This document shows, piece after piece, positions 11,158 through 22,948 of a DNA stretch of 64,000 nucleotides. The translations under genes and the position numbers were made by a program. Within the stretch, counting starts at the first letter, position 1, and each line of letters opens with the position of its first letter. The DNA comes from Zantedeschia hybrid cultivar (taxonomy: Eukaryota > Streptophyta > Magnoliopsida > Alismatales > Araceae): assembly GCA_030544215.1 (NCBI GenBank), contig JARZZO010000011.1, positions 46,125,587-46,189,586 of the forward strand, read 5' to 3'. The notes beneath the pieces were generated by a model, which saw only the letters and a list, made by a program, of their open reading frames with translations, made no database searches and was not told the DNA's origin.

Positions 11158-11167
11158 TCTATAAAAG
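11158..11167 (+). promoter_or_regulatory. Putative TATA box of S1
   Basis: TCTATAAAAG in a C+A-rich context, about 930 bases from the left end, followed by a purine-rich stretch (11200-11360). It suggests that S1 is oriented plus. Confidence 0.5.
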
Positions 11168-12676
11168 AACCCCCATCTTCTACAAGAAAAAGTTGGAGAC
11201 AAAAATCCTAAAAAATAGAAAAGAGAAGAAGAAAAGTGAGAGAGCTTGGAGGAGCACGTCTCCCTCCTCCTTCCCCTCCATTTCCTGCATCCCAAGAGAG
11301 AAAAAAGAGTTAGAGAAGAAGAGAAAAAGAAAGGAAGACTGCTAGAGAAGAAGAGAGCAAGATTGTAGGCTTCAAGAGTCATTCTCCCTTCTCATCCCCT
11401 CTCAAAGGTAGAGTGGGGGTGAAGAAAGGGTTTATTTCTGTTTCCTTGCTTTTTTATAATGTGTTATTTCATTTTGATGTTCATAGAAACTTCTATCTCC
11501 CCCTTGATGTTCATCTATGGTGATTGAAAGCAATGAAATGCAATGTTCAGATTTTCTGAGTCAGTTTTTGTGAATCTGCTGGTTATCTTGCTTTCATGCT
11601 ATTTTTTCCTTCATAAGGCATGTGTTTTTCGTGTGGGGATGGTAAAGGAGCATTTCTAGTTTATAGAAATGGTCTCCTCAAGTCTTAGAACCCCCTAAAT
11701 ATGGAGATACGGCCCAAGATGTGCTTTGCTGTCCAGATTTCCTGAAAACTGATTTTCCATTTATTTGTCTTTGGTTTTGGGGTTTTCCAAGGTGGCTTGG
11801 CCTTCCATGACCTATAGGAGCACATCCCCTTCATGTATGATGTTCTCCCAAGGCCAAACATCAAGAGAAATCCCCTAAGTTTCATATATATTAAAGTTTA
11901 AGTTTCTGTTTTCATGATTGGAACCGAATGAGTTTTGTTTGGATTTTTTCCTTTAATGGCCAAGGGTTTAGGCCCTAGAGGTTCTCAAGGAGGTTCCCTC
12001 ACTAGTTGAGGATGAGTTTCTTTGGGTATAAACCCTCTAACATGGAGCCAAGAAGGAGAGATCCATGGAAAAGATAAAGAATATACTTAAGTTTCTCATA
12101 TGTTCATATTCAAGTTTTCATGATATTTTCCTAAAGAAATGCATCTAAAATATATTTTAAATAAATATTTTAGGCCGTGTACCTTTTATACCATATTTTC
12201 CATCATTTGGGTTAAATTTAAACTCATTTTTTCACCAAAATTCGGGTTTCAGCCTGATTCTGTGTTTGCAGGTGCTACAGTGTTGAGTCTGCGCCTCCCT
12301 GCGTAGACTCAGCGCCAGTTGCAAGTTTTTTGAGTCTACACCTCTTTCAAGTTGGTTTTTGGGCTTGAGGTGATTCTTTAATCCTTCCCCCAAGTTGTCC
12401 AAAGGTTCCTTGGACCTAGAACTGTCCTTTTGAGGCCCAATGAAGGTCCTAAATGGCTTGGACTTTGGGTTGTTAAGCCCTTAATATTTCAAACCGAAGT
12501 TTTACCATATGTTTTAAGATTTTAAATGTTTTCCGATGTTTTCCAAGGATGTCCCGATTCAAGGGTGCCAGCAATCTCATGTTGGGTAACCCATCAAGGG
12601 CCCTCACACAAAAAACATCATTCTTGTGTTCCCATTTCTATGGGTTCATTTAGATTGTGTCCCGAAGTCCCAATGA

Positions 12677-13030
12677 GTTGGTAGAGTTCCTTGCTCCCCA
12701 AATGTAGAAATGGAATGGGTGATTCCCTGTGGATAACCCTTTCATTTTGAAGGCATTAAGGGCACCCTTTGGGTGAGTAGTTGGATGCTCGGCACGCCCC
12801 CCTTTATAGCCACCTCCATGGTTCATGGTTACATGTAATCCTCTAAGGAAATTGGTGGAGTTCCTTGCTCCCCAAATGTAGAGATGCTTTGAATTACCCC
12901 TTGTAGGTTTTTCTTAAATCTTGAAGGCATTAAGGGCACTCATTGGGTGAGTGGTTGGATGCTCGACACGCCCCCCTTTATAGCCATCCCTATGGTCCAT
13001 TAGCCATTACATATCCCTTTAAAGGAGTTG
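12677..13030. repeat. Two tandem copies of a 174-bp unit in S1
   Basis: TTGGTRGAGTTCCTTGCTCC starts at 12678 and again at 12852. GTTGGATGCTCGRCACGCCC recurs at the same spacing. Confidence 0.8.
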
Positions 13031-13480
13031 GTCCTTCGGGTCCCTTCATGCCATGACCCTTCATGAAGATATTAAACCTTTTCATTGGGTTTTCCTAATG
13101 AAATGTTGAAATTAAACTTGGAATCACTATATTGAGCATTTTCAATGCTTTATAAAGTGACCCAAGAATAATGAGATAAACATGAAGAAATCATGTCATT
13201 TGAAGAAATCCACATAAGAACCACTCTTTGAAAAGACCTCATGTAGCCATACTCAACTTCTGAGATTTCTCAGTGTTATCCTCCCCAAATTTGTGGTGAT
13301 TCTTAGATCACTTCCAGTTGAAAGAGGTATAAACCTGAAATTATGCTCAGATTTTGAGTCTGCGCACCTATAACCATGGAAATTTCATTGGGAATGGGGT
13401 ACAATCTGTTTTCCTCGACTCCGGATTTCATATTCTAATTTTAATAGTTGAAACTAACCCCTTGGTGGATTTAATTGCAG

Positions 13481-13572
13481 CTTGAACTGTGTAGGAAACT
13501 CAAAAACCATTTTCAGACTTGAACTGTGTAGGAAACTCAAAAACCATTTTCAGACTTGAACTGCGCAGACTC
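13481..13572. repeat. 37-bp tandem duplication in S1
   Basis: Copies begin CTTGAACTGTGTAGG at 13481 and 13518. A third partial copy at 13555 turns into the dyad half-site GCGCAGACTC. Confidence 0.85.
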
Positions 13573-13903
13573 GGCCTAAAAACTGTCAAGTGATGGATTC
13601 TTGGACCAAAGACATTGGTTATGGCTCAACTGATTCAAAATAACTAAATTTAGATTATATTTAAATCAAAAAATGTTAAAAAATGAACATTCTCCCTTTT
13701 AAATAAATACAAAGTTTCAAACTTAAGTTGAGTCTGCACACCTTTCATAAGCTCATTTCAAATGAAAAAATCAACTAAACAATAAATCAATTTTCTTAAA
13801 TCACTCACAATCATATATCAAACACTCCATATCATTTAAATAAACAGCCATTTACAAAAAGGATCCAAATCCCCTCAAATAAACTAAAATTACAAGTTCA
13901 GCT

Positions 13904-15306
13904 GAGTCTGCGCACCCCTTGCGCTGACTCAAACTTATTTTTTCCCTGTCTCCTTGATCTTTGAAGCTCCATAGCTCTTTGAAACTCTTAGAATTCCCCT
14001 CAACCTTAGGAGGTTCCATCTTTTTAAGAATCTTACTCAAAATACTTTTCAAACTTGAGTCTGCGCATCAATCTCCAGGCCAAAACCTCATCTCTTGGCC
14101 CCCAAATCATGCCCGCAGCTCCAAATCTGTAAATCATCACCAAACAAAACATAAAATCAAGTTGTCCCACCAAAAATCCAATAAAACAACTCATAATCAA
14201 AAAATCCACAGTTCAGACTTACGTCTGCGCATCCTGGCGCATACTCAGCCCTCAAATTCACAAAAAATAAAAAAGCAACCTCCCGACCACTAAAAGATGA
14301 TCTAAAACCCTCTAAAAATCAAGTTTATTCTTATCTATCAGAATATTAAATAAAAACACCAATTTTTTCTTGAAAAAATACAAAAAATAACTAAAAACAC
14401 TTTGGTGACAAATGAGTCTGCGCTACCCAGCGCAGACTCAACCCTGAAACCCCAAATTAGCCCTTTTTTACCTTAATTTCCCTACAAATTAAACCCAAAA
14501 ATTTACATAAAAACTTTATATTTTATATAAGTCAAAAACCTAAATAAAAGGTTAAAACTCCCTTCACAAAAAATATAAAAAATGCTAAACACTTTGATAA
14601 ACAATGAGTCTGCGCTCTATAGCACAGACTCAACCTTAAATTCCTAAAATCTTGTATTTTGGCTATTAAAATTCCATCAAATCAAATCAAACTCTTAAGA
14701 ATAAAACATATATTTTCCACAAATCAAAACCCAAACAAAAAATGATAACTTTTCCCTGAAAATTACCTAAAAAACTAAAAAATAAACTTGTGACAGGTGA
14801 GTCTGCGCAGGGTAGCGCAGACTCAACCCCTCATTGCTAAAATCCAAATCTTTCAATTCTAATTCCTTTAAAATTGAATAAAAAACCCCAAGATAAGATT
14901 AAAATACTTCCTATAAATCAAAAATCAAAAGAAACTCAAATTTGCCTTTTTACAAAACATAAAAAATACATAAAAGAAGCCTCACTTCAACCTTGCCCAT
15001 TCTCTAAAAAACCTATAAATTCAAAACATAAAAAGTATGAGTATTTGAAACATCTTCCACTCAAATCAAATAAGAAAACATAAAAAACACTTTTCATACC
15101 TTCCAAATCAAATCTAACGTCTCTTCACTTCAAAACTGAAAGAACAAAATAAGAAATGTTTATTAAACTTCTTTGATAAAAAATGTCATCCATTTCAATC
15201 AAAATATCATAAAAAAGGTTTTCATTCCTCTCACAAATCAAAAATAAAAATCAATACAAGCATTCTCATTAGTAACAAATGAGTCTGCACATCCTTGCGC
15301 AGACTC
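13904..15306. repeat. Phased GAGTCTGCGC/GCGCAGACTC dyads in S1
   Basis: Inverted pairs with 5-8 base loops lie at 13904-13930, 14221-14246, 14414-14439, 14606-14631, 14799-14824 and 15281-15306. An earlier one is at 12285-12310 and half-sites are at 13356, 13563, 14057 and 15436. From 14221 the starts are 193, 192 and 193 bases apart. The DNA between is A+T-rich and barely alike, so only the dyad stays constant. Confidence 0.85.
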
Positions 15307-15749
15307 AACCACATGTTCACTTCTAAACTTAAAAAATTCAACAAATCTTCAATGCATCTCCATAAATTAATCCAAGAAGACTAAAAAAATGTCTCTCGTC
15401 ATCATCCATCAATAAAAATCAATAAATCAAGTCTTGCGCAGACTCAACTTTAAACTAAAAAATGAGTTTTCCTCTCAAATAAAAACTGAAATTCATTCAT
15501 TTGTCAAATGCAATCTTGTATATCTTTCTTATATCATTTCAAATGGTGTTATTCTATTCTTCCGACGATTAATCAAGGGTTTTCCTCTTAAGAGGATGTA
15601 ATTAACATTATTCCATTTATGGGTAGCGGGATCGGGTCGAAGAACTACGCAATCATCTGATTGAGTCAGATAGAGCGCACAAATAACAAATCTAAATCAA
15701 AAAATCAAGATCAAGTGCATTTTTTCCCCAAAAAATGTACGACAACAAT

Positions 15750-17039
15750 CTAACATAACATTTATATTAGACTACCCTGCAAACACATAGGCAAAGGATC
15801 TCCATCACACCGCCTTCCTGGTTGCATCTGTGGATCGTCATCGCTCCTTCTTCGATTGCCTCGATCAGATTACAATAAATTCATAATTTACATGTAAATA
15901 GAAGAAGGCCTTATGGCGAGTATAAGAGAGAGGGAGGTAGAATTACATCGGAATATGAGAGAGAGAGATACGCAGACCTCTATTCATTAACAATTAATAA
16001 ATATTCAAATCATACTTCCACGATCTACACAATCATTCATCACATGAATAATTAAATAAGTGCATATCCATGACCACGGTGTGTTTTAAACATTCCACAC
16101 ATGATAAGCACATCACATGGCCAAAACAAAAGAGTTTTCAAAATTAAATAATTTTGACTTTCAAAAAGCAAAGTTCTAATCAAAATTGGCTCTTGAATTT
16201 TGAGAACTCTTTTAATTATCTTAACATGCAATTAAATCATATTTAAAAGCATATAAAATACACATCACATGTGCACACACTCCAAATTAATAATTCCAAC
16301 AAATTCCATGCAATTTCGAACATTTCTAAAATTAAAACAATCTAAAATTTAGAATAAATCACATTAATAATCTAACAATTAGACTATTAATAATTAATTA
16401 ATAATCTAACTCTTAGATTAGTCTACCAAAGTTAATTATTAATTTAACATTTAAACGATTAATTAACTCTAATTAATTATTAACTATTAATCTAACTCTT
16501 AGATTAGTTAATTAAAATTAATTACTAATTTAATACTTAAATTACTAATTAACACTAATTAATTATTAACTACTAATCTACTCTTAGATTAGTTCATTAA
16601 TATTAATTACTAATTTAACACTAAAATTAATAATTAATACTAATTAATTAATAATTTCTAATTTAAACCTTAGATTAGTTAATTAAAATTAATTATTAAT
16701 TTAACACTTAAATTAACAGTTAACTCTAATTAACTATAGCTACTAATTTAACATTTAAATTATTCAACTAAAATTAATTATTATTTTAACACTTAAATTA
16801 ATAACTAACTTTAATTAATTAACAACAATTTGTTAATAATAATGATTCATAATCATTAATGCCCAAAAATAAATTTAAATTGAATAATAATTTTAATTTC
16901 CAAAACATTTTTGAATTTTAAAATTAAAATCAAATTTTACCCGAATTTTAAATCGGCATAAGAGTTTAATTAGAAATAATGAGAAAAAGGGTTTGACTAG
17001 GCAAAAAAAAGGATAAACAGTGAACCGGCCAGGCCCTGC
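15750..17039 (-). mobile_element. E2: Ty1/copia element, segment 2 (leader)
   Basis: It continues the E2 leader after S1. 15800-16130 aligns with D's 62440-62710 (GCCTTATGGCGA, GACCTCTATT, CATGACCACGGTGTGTTTTA). The stretch after that is A+T-rich, and homology fades near 17039, where E3 begins. No gene is present; the frame 16893-17081 is a shadow. Confidence 0.75.
16370..16810. repeat. A+T-rich 86-bp minisatellite in E2 leader
   Basis: About five diverged copies. TTAGATT anchors lie at 16413, 16499, 16584 and 16671, and TTAAATT near 16757, spaced 85-87 bases. Units are made of TTAATTAA-like palindromes. D has about one unit at the matching place (62960-63010), so the repeat expanded in E2. 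Confidence 0.75.
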
Positions 17040-18363
17040 TGTAAACACGCTAATTTTGACATCATATTGAGTAAATTTCATATCATATAATAATACCTTA
17101 AAATAGTCTGATTTTTAATCAATAATTATTTTTTATTAATTTTCTGCATTAATTGTCTGAATGACGTCGCGAATTGTGGACGTTGTTTAGGTTTCCTAAT
17201 TCATTTTGATTTCTAATTTGATTTTTAATTAATTAACTAAAACACGTCTTGGTATCACGTTGCCATTTAGGTTTCCTGCTTCTTTCGGTTTCTTCTTTCC
17301 GGATTATCATTAGCTTTAATTTAGCTAAAAGACGTCTCCCTCGGGCGACGCGATTTAGTTAATTACAGATAATGATGATTTGGCCGAGATTATCTTATTT
17401 CCCTAGTTTGATTGGCTTCAAACCTTTTCAAGTTGATCCATAAGTGGCCGCAGAGGCAAGTGAGAGGCGTCTGACACTAGTTCTATATAAACTCAAGCTA
17501 TTGGTCATTGAAAAGAGTTCAAAGAGATTGGAACAAGATTCGGAAAAAGGTATGAAGAGGTTTAAGCATTAAAAGATCAAAGTGTTGCGTGACAGTTCTC
17601 AGGAGCACTTGAAGGAGAAAAACGTGGTCAACTCTTCATCCTCTTCGTCCTTCAGAATCAAACAAAACTCAAGGCTTCAAGGGGCCATCTAATCTTCCTT
17701 CTTCTTTAGTGTTCTTGCATGCTTTTATATTTATACAATCATACTTACCACCTCATGCTCTTCACATACCCACTCACATAATCAATCTTTTCCAATCCCA
17801 TATATGCTATAGGCATTTAAACAAACATCAAACAAGTGAGTTTCTCGTTCTAATTGCATGATTAAAAATCTTGTAAGAATAGATGCTATCCTTGTTTAGT
17901 TCTAATTAGCATTTCTCTTTCCTTTTATCTCATTCTTTGCAAGGTACAAAGGAGCATCAAAGGATCAAAGTGAAGATTAGGAAAAGAAGAAATTATTGAG
18001 CGAAAAGGACGATCCCCAAATCAAGCAAGAACAAGAGCAAAAGGGCTTTCTTTCTTCAGCCAGCTAAAGAGAGGGAATCAAGAACATCCATATCTCCCAC
18101 GTCTCAAACAGATAAGCGATCAAACCTTTCTTTTGAAACTTTTTAGTCAAAAGTTTCTAGCGATCACATGTTAGTTTTTAATTGTTTTATTGTCATTAAA
18201 CAACACTTGATTCATAATAATCACACATTCAAATTGAGCACTCAGCTTCTTGGCGATCACGGTGAGACTCAGTTTTGCCATCTTTTAAATATTTTTTGTT
18301 CTTACTTTTATCATCGGGCACCCACGGTGCACCACTTGTGTCCCTCGGACACGTTTTTCATCA
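17040..18363 (+). repeat. E3 candidate 5' LTR
   Basis: The start TGTAAACACG is placed where E2 homology ends. The end is uncertain: CA at 18363 precedes TGG at 18366, a possible PBS start (TGGTGAGTTTGG), but I cannot assign a tRNA. It contains a TATA box (17484) and dyads of the GACGTC...GACG type at 17157-17190, 17239-17270 and 17325-17358. With no 3' LTR in view, the length cannot be confirmed. Confidence 0.5.
17484..17492 (+). promoter_or_regulatory. Putative TATA box of E3
   Basis: TATATAAAC, about 445 bases after the E3 start. Confidence 0.5.
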
Positions 18364-19261
18364 ATTGGTGAGTTTGGTTACGTTCATCCCAATATGCACT
18401 ACGTGCACATCTCTTGTGACAAGATTTTGCCCCCTCGTTTAATTGTTTAAGGAGTTGTGATTGTGATAGGAAGGTGTGTGATTGATTGGATTTTGTTTGT
18501 TTGCATGATAAATAACCTTGTTAAAAATTGAATTCGCATCATCTATTAGTTACTATTTTACCTTGAGAACCTAGGAGGGATTGCCCTCGATTTTTGCTTT
18601 CTGATTACTGTTTCTGCAACCTGAATAGCGTCTTGGAGTACCGACGTTTTTTTCCGAAACGCGTCGCATTGTGCAGACGCCATTCAGGCACTTTTCCCTG
18701 TCTGCCTGTCGCCTGAGCTTCTGTGAACAAGAAGAAGCTACTGGCTTGAATAGCGTCGGTAAACAGCGACGCGGTTCAAATAGTTTCTTCTTTTGGACAT
18801 TAGTCCTCAGATTCTTGGTTTGATTGTTACTTATATCTATCTTATCATACATTAGAGGCCATCCAGGCCGTGGGTCATTTGCACTGGGGCTACCCCCCCC
18901 CCCCCCCTTATAGGAACACCCTCTTGACATCCTCACCTCTCTCTAATCGGGTTGGTCCCTCGATCAGACTAGAGTGGTTGGTGTTAAGACCTCCATAAGT
19001 CCCCAAAAGCAAGAAATTCCTTCTTGTTCATTGGGCTGGTTGTACCAATTGAAGTCCTAGTTAACTATTCATATCGTTGTGAGAAAGAACCATTAAGTAT
19101 AACGGTGGAAACTAAACTGAAACTAGGATCCTGCCCGTTGAGAGAATTGGTGTAAAAATCCAAGTAATTTAACAAGGAATCCTAAGACAACGTAAAGATC
19201 CACTTGTTTGCTTAATCTCTTACATAACTTGTTTGAACTTGATTGCTAAAAATCTAATACC
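18364..19261 (+). other. E3 leader
   Basis: No gene. It holds the strong dyads CTGAATAGCGTC/GACGCCATTCAG (18621-18687) and TTGAATAGCGTCG/CGACGCGGTTCAA (18746-18779), and a 15-base C run (18893-18907). The minus frame 18571-18936 is a shadow. Confidence 0.65.
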
Positions 19262-20756
19262 ATGATGCTTCAATCAGGTAAATCTGTGGGTATGGCTACT
19301 TACGAGCAGGATGCCATCATCGAATACGAGAGAGATGCTAATGTCCCTCAGGAATTCGATCACTACTCTGAGAACGGAGGAGATGTTAATGCCCTCCGTA
19401 ATACTGATTTCTAACATCCCAAATATGAGGGAGATGCTCATGCCCCTCAAGATCAGACCCACTTTTCTCATGGCCAGTACAACCCTGGTACTAATCGTCC
19501 TCATATCCATGTGATTTCCAATCCTACTTTCGAGGGAGCTCCAGATCCAGCTGAGTCATCACCTACCAATCCTCCTGATCTGATTACTGTCTTGGGAGCT
19601 CTGGCTGCCTATGTGGATCACCAACAACTTAAGGCGATCCAATCTATCCTCAAGGAGAAGACGCTCGTGCAGTCTACCGAACCGAATAATGTGGTTCCCC
19701 CAGTCATTCGTCAAGTTCCTCCTCTTCACCATGCTCCTTCTATACATCAGGCCATGGAAGGCCTTCATGTTTCAACCTCCCGGCCATTTGGGCCGCAGTT
19801 ATCTTCCTCAAAGCATCCGGCCAGACCACCAACGTCAACTTACCAAAATGCCTTCGGGCATGGCGGAAGCGCTGCCGAACCTCAGCCTTATATCCACCTT
19901 GCCCCACTTATTCTAGGCAGCAAGCTTATCATAATCCACCACCACCTCCTCCTCAAGTTGATCCGGTAACTCAAGTTCTGCTCGCAAAGATGGACCGCAT
20001 GGACGAGCAGTTCAGCAGCGTCAAGAAGATGATGGGAGTCAAGGCAGTGCCCAAAATCACTCTTCCCAGTCTGCCAGTATTTCACTTGCCACCTTCTGAG
20101 ATGCCAATGTATAGGAAGTACAACAGTTCTAGTTACCCCTTCACCCACCTAAAGGAGTTCATGTATGAAATCTTCTTTCTGGCAGAATGACAAGAAATCA
20201 CTGGCATTCTTATTCAGAAGATCGCTGGAGGGACAAGCCCTTGAGTGGTTCTTTTCTTTGAAGGCGTCTGAGGTGGAAGACTATGGTATCGTGTCAAGAA
20301 AGTTTATCCAAAGATACTAGGATAGAGTTGCACTGTCACTGTCCATAACTAACTTAGTGGTTGAGAAGATGAAGCCCGATGAGGACTTCATCAATTTTGC
20401 TAATAGATGGAGGAGAATGGCGAAAAAAATCAAAGATCACCTATCCAAATCCGAACAAGTGAAGATGATGATCTTTAATGCTACCCCCCAGTACAAGCTA
20501 GTCCTTACACTAAACAACCTGACTAGCATAGCGGAACTCTATGAGAGAGCACATTACTGCCAAAACGCCTTCAAGGATGCTACTTTCTGTAGCGTCTTTG
20601 ATCCTCACAGACCCAGTAGACCTCCACCTCGGAAGCCTGCTATGCCAAACTCTCCCAACATGGGTCCGACAACTGAGGGCACGCTCTCCCACAAACAGAT
20701 TAGCACTGTGAACAACAACCAGCCGCAGTTCATGAGGAACCAGTAGAAACAATCAC
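19262..20756 (+). pseudogene. gag: E3 gag (broken)
   Basis: Begins at ATG 19262. A TAA interrupts the first 50 codons at 19412; the frame then reads on to 19969, and frame changes follow. The N-terminal part is low-complexity (DANVPQEF-type repeats, then P/H-rich). The capsid-like core is split: MPMYRKYNSSSYPFTHLKEF near 20101, RRSLEGQALEWFFSLK near 20215, and a 129-codon piece at 20357-20746 with FANRWRRMAKKIKDHLSKSE. That order (substrate-binding helix, ALEWFF, RWR...) is the plant retrotransposon gag fold. The protein cannot be made. Confidence 0.8.
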
Positions 20757-22000
20757 AGTACACAGGGCAGAGACCGCCGAACCAGCAGGGCTACAGGCCA
20801 CCTCAGCAGCAGTACCAACCAACCTACAATCAACCGCAACAGCAATACCAGCCACAACAACAGTATCAGCCTCGTCCACCTCCAGCATATCACAATGTAC
20901 CTCCTCCAAGCGACTACAATCAGCAGAGAAAGCCTCCAGGCCTGAAGAGGGCATCATACCCTGCTCTCTCGGAGTCTCTCCTAGACATCTTCAATACCCT
21001 TTTGGCAGCCAATGCATTGGTTCTGCCTAGGGAGAAAACTGTATGGCCCTAGAATGCCGATGCCTCTAGGTATTGTGTCTTCCACAGACAACCTGGTCAT
21101 ACGGTGGATGTATGTTTCCAATTCCGAGACTACATCCACGATCTCAGTGAACAAGGGGGCACTGACTGGGAAGAGATGAGAAAACTTATAGCCGCTTTGA
21201 AAGCGAGGAGACCCAGCAGCAACAGCAACAACAACATCAACCTCAACAACACCCGCAGCAACAGCAATAGAGAGCACCAGCACAGGCAGCAGCACCACCA
21301 AATATGGGAATAGTACAGAACCCACTGCCAGAGCACCAGCATGAGAACCAGATTGCCCCCATCCTGACAAATACTCAATCTGAGGCTAGTAGAGGGCAAC
21401 AGTGGAAGGTAGAGGACTCTTCTTCTATTTCAACAGGTCACATACCAAGCACCTTCAAGCAACCACCTCGCCGCATCCTCTGCATACCCAAACCGCAACC
21501 CATCACCATTAAACCCATTACCCCCTCCGCCACCATACCTTCACTAAGCAACCCTCCGCAAACCAATTATACACCTCTCATGCCATCCAAACCGTTGCTA
21601 TGCATACCCTTCCCCACTTCGCCTACAACCACTTATCCCAGTACTATATAACCCTCTAAGCCGCTCATCCGCACAATATTTCCACCAAATAATCCACCAC
21701 CATCACCCATTTATCCACCCATACAACCCTCCAAACCCCTCATCCGTACGATACTTCCACCAAATAACCCATCAACACCCGCTTACCAACCCATTATACC
21801 CTCTAGACCACTCATCAACACGGCGGTGCTCAAGATAACGCCGGGACCTTCCACTATTGAAGAACATACGCTCCGGAGTGTAAGAATCTTCAACAAAGTC
21901 TTTCTCCAATCTACAGTCAGAGACAGCCCGTCACAGACGCCAGAGGAAGTACAGAATGAAGAGAGTACACCAGGCACTCAATATGACTTCTTGAAGTAGC
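20757..22000 (+). pseudogene. E3 gag knuckle and P/Q-rich linker
   Basis: After a Q/P-rich stretch (20760-20940), YCVFHRQPGHTVDVC (about 21070-21115) gives the C-x2-H-x4-H-x4-C form of the nucleocapsid knuckle seen in Tat/Ogre elements rather than CCHC. A poly-Asn/Gln section (21205-21300) and a proline-rich repeat region (21440-21830, PLIRTIFPPNNP-like copies) lead to the protease. Frames at 20981-21399 on the minus strand are shadows of the CAG/AAC-rich DNA. Confidence 0.7.
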
Positions 22001-22026
22001 TAGACAGAACACCGGCACGGATCTCC

Positions 22027-22942
22027 GTGCTTAAACTGATCAAAAGATCAAAGACCCATCAAGCAGCCTTGATGGAGTACTTACAGAAAGTAATGGTCAA
22101 TGAAGACGTGTCGGTAGAGAAAATAATTACACTGCTAGTTCCACATGGGGATCAGCCCTTTATAATATTTCATACATCAGAACTAGCACCACCCGCAGCC
22201 AAAGGTATGGCTTTAAGCATTACGGTTAACATATGCAAAAATACTATAGATGCTTGTCTAGTTGATATTGGGGCTTCCATAAATGTATTGTCACCAAAAA
22301 CTTGAATCTTGTGGCATACCCAGAGAAAAGTGGTTGCCTTCTCCTATCTCCGTTACGGCCTATGACAACTCTACTCGTTCCCCTGTAGAAATGGTCTATT
22401 TGAAGGTAGAGTTAGGCCCCACTTGTCATGTTGAGGTCGAGTTCCACATCTTGGAAATCGACCCTTCGTTAAAATTCATCCATGGCCGTCCATACATCAA
22501 GTCCCTCGAGGCTATACCCTCTACAAACCATCAATGCCTCAAATTTCCATATAAGGGACGTATTATTAAAGTCACGAGCATGCCAATCCTTGCTGCTACT
22601 CATTCTTTGAACATCAGGCCAATTCCCTCGCCTGGCCAACAGCCTAGTCTGTCGGTATTACAAGTCTATTCTCCCTTGGCTGATCCTTTAAGAGCCACCA
22701 CACTTGATCCATATCCAGTCGATGTTCTAAAGCGAGGGAAGTGTATGAGTACCCCTGGCTGGAACATCATGATGAAAGGTGGTCATCAACTAAGAAAAGG
22801 CCTGGGCACAAAATTACAGGGCAGAACTACGCCCGTTGAATATAACCGAAGAACACCTAGTAATGGCCTGGGCTATAAGCCAAGCAGAGTAAGGCATGAC
22901 ATCATCCAGCAGCATGAATATGAAAATGGCCAGAAAATATGA
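22027..22942 (+). pseudogene. PR: E3 aspartic protease and G-patch-like motif
   Basis: 22027-22305 carries TIDACLVDIGASINVLS, the catalytic loop (DIGA for DSGA). A frame change near 22300 leads to 22283-22942, with ISVTAYDNSTRSPVEMVYLK, LKFIHGRPYIKSLEAIPS (the GRPWIH motif of Ogre) and HQCLKFPYKG. At 22795-22890 GLGTKLQGRTTPVEY and GLGYKPSR resemble the G-patch of Tat elements. The single frameshift in the protease kills it. Confidence 0.82.
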
Positions 22943-22948
22943 GAGGCA

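Larger units (their letters stand above)
10226..15744. mobile_element. S1: 5.5-kb apparent solo LTR
   Basis: It begins TGTTGTCACC and ends GTACGACA, giving TG...CA ends with a short inverted similarity (TGTYGT). It is flanked by the 5-bp duplication ACAAT (10221-10225 and 15745-15749) and splits the copia leader E2 exactly: E2 sequence resumes at 15750. The two ends are not direct repeats, and I found no PBS, polypurine tract or coding domain. A lone LTR is the simplest reading. At 5519 bp it is very long; LTRs of this size are known in Ogre/Tat gypsy elements, but the family is not identified here. The few open frames (10379-10564, 13961-14293, 14874-15083) resemble no known protein. Confidence 0.75.

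Noticed and set aside
10226..15744. S1 as a DNA transposon
   Set aside because: Terminal inverted similarity is only a few bases and the TSD is 5 bp with TG...CA ends, which fits an LTR better; no transposase.
20510..21399. Minus-strand frames opposite E3 gag (75-129 codons, V/L-rich)
   Set aside because: Shadows of CAG/CAA/AAC-rich coding DNA on the plus strand.
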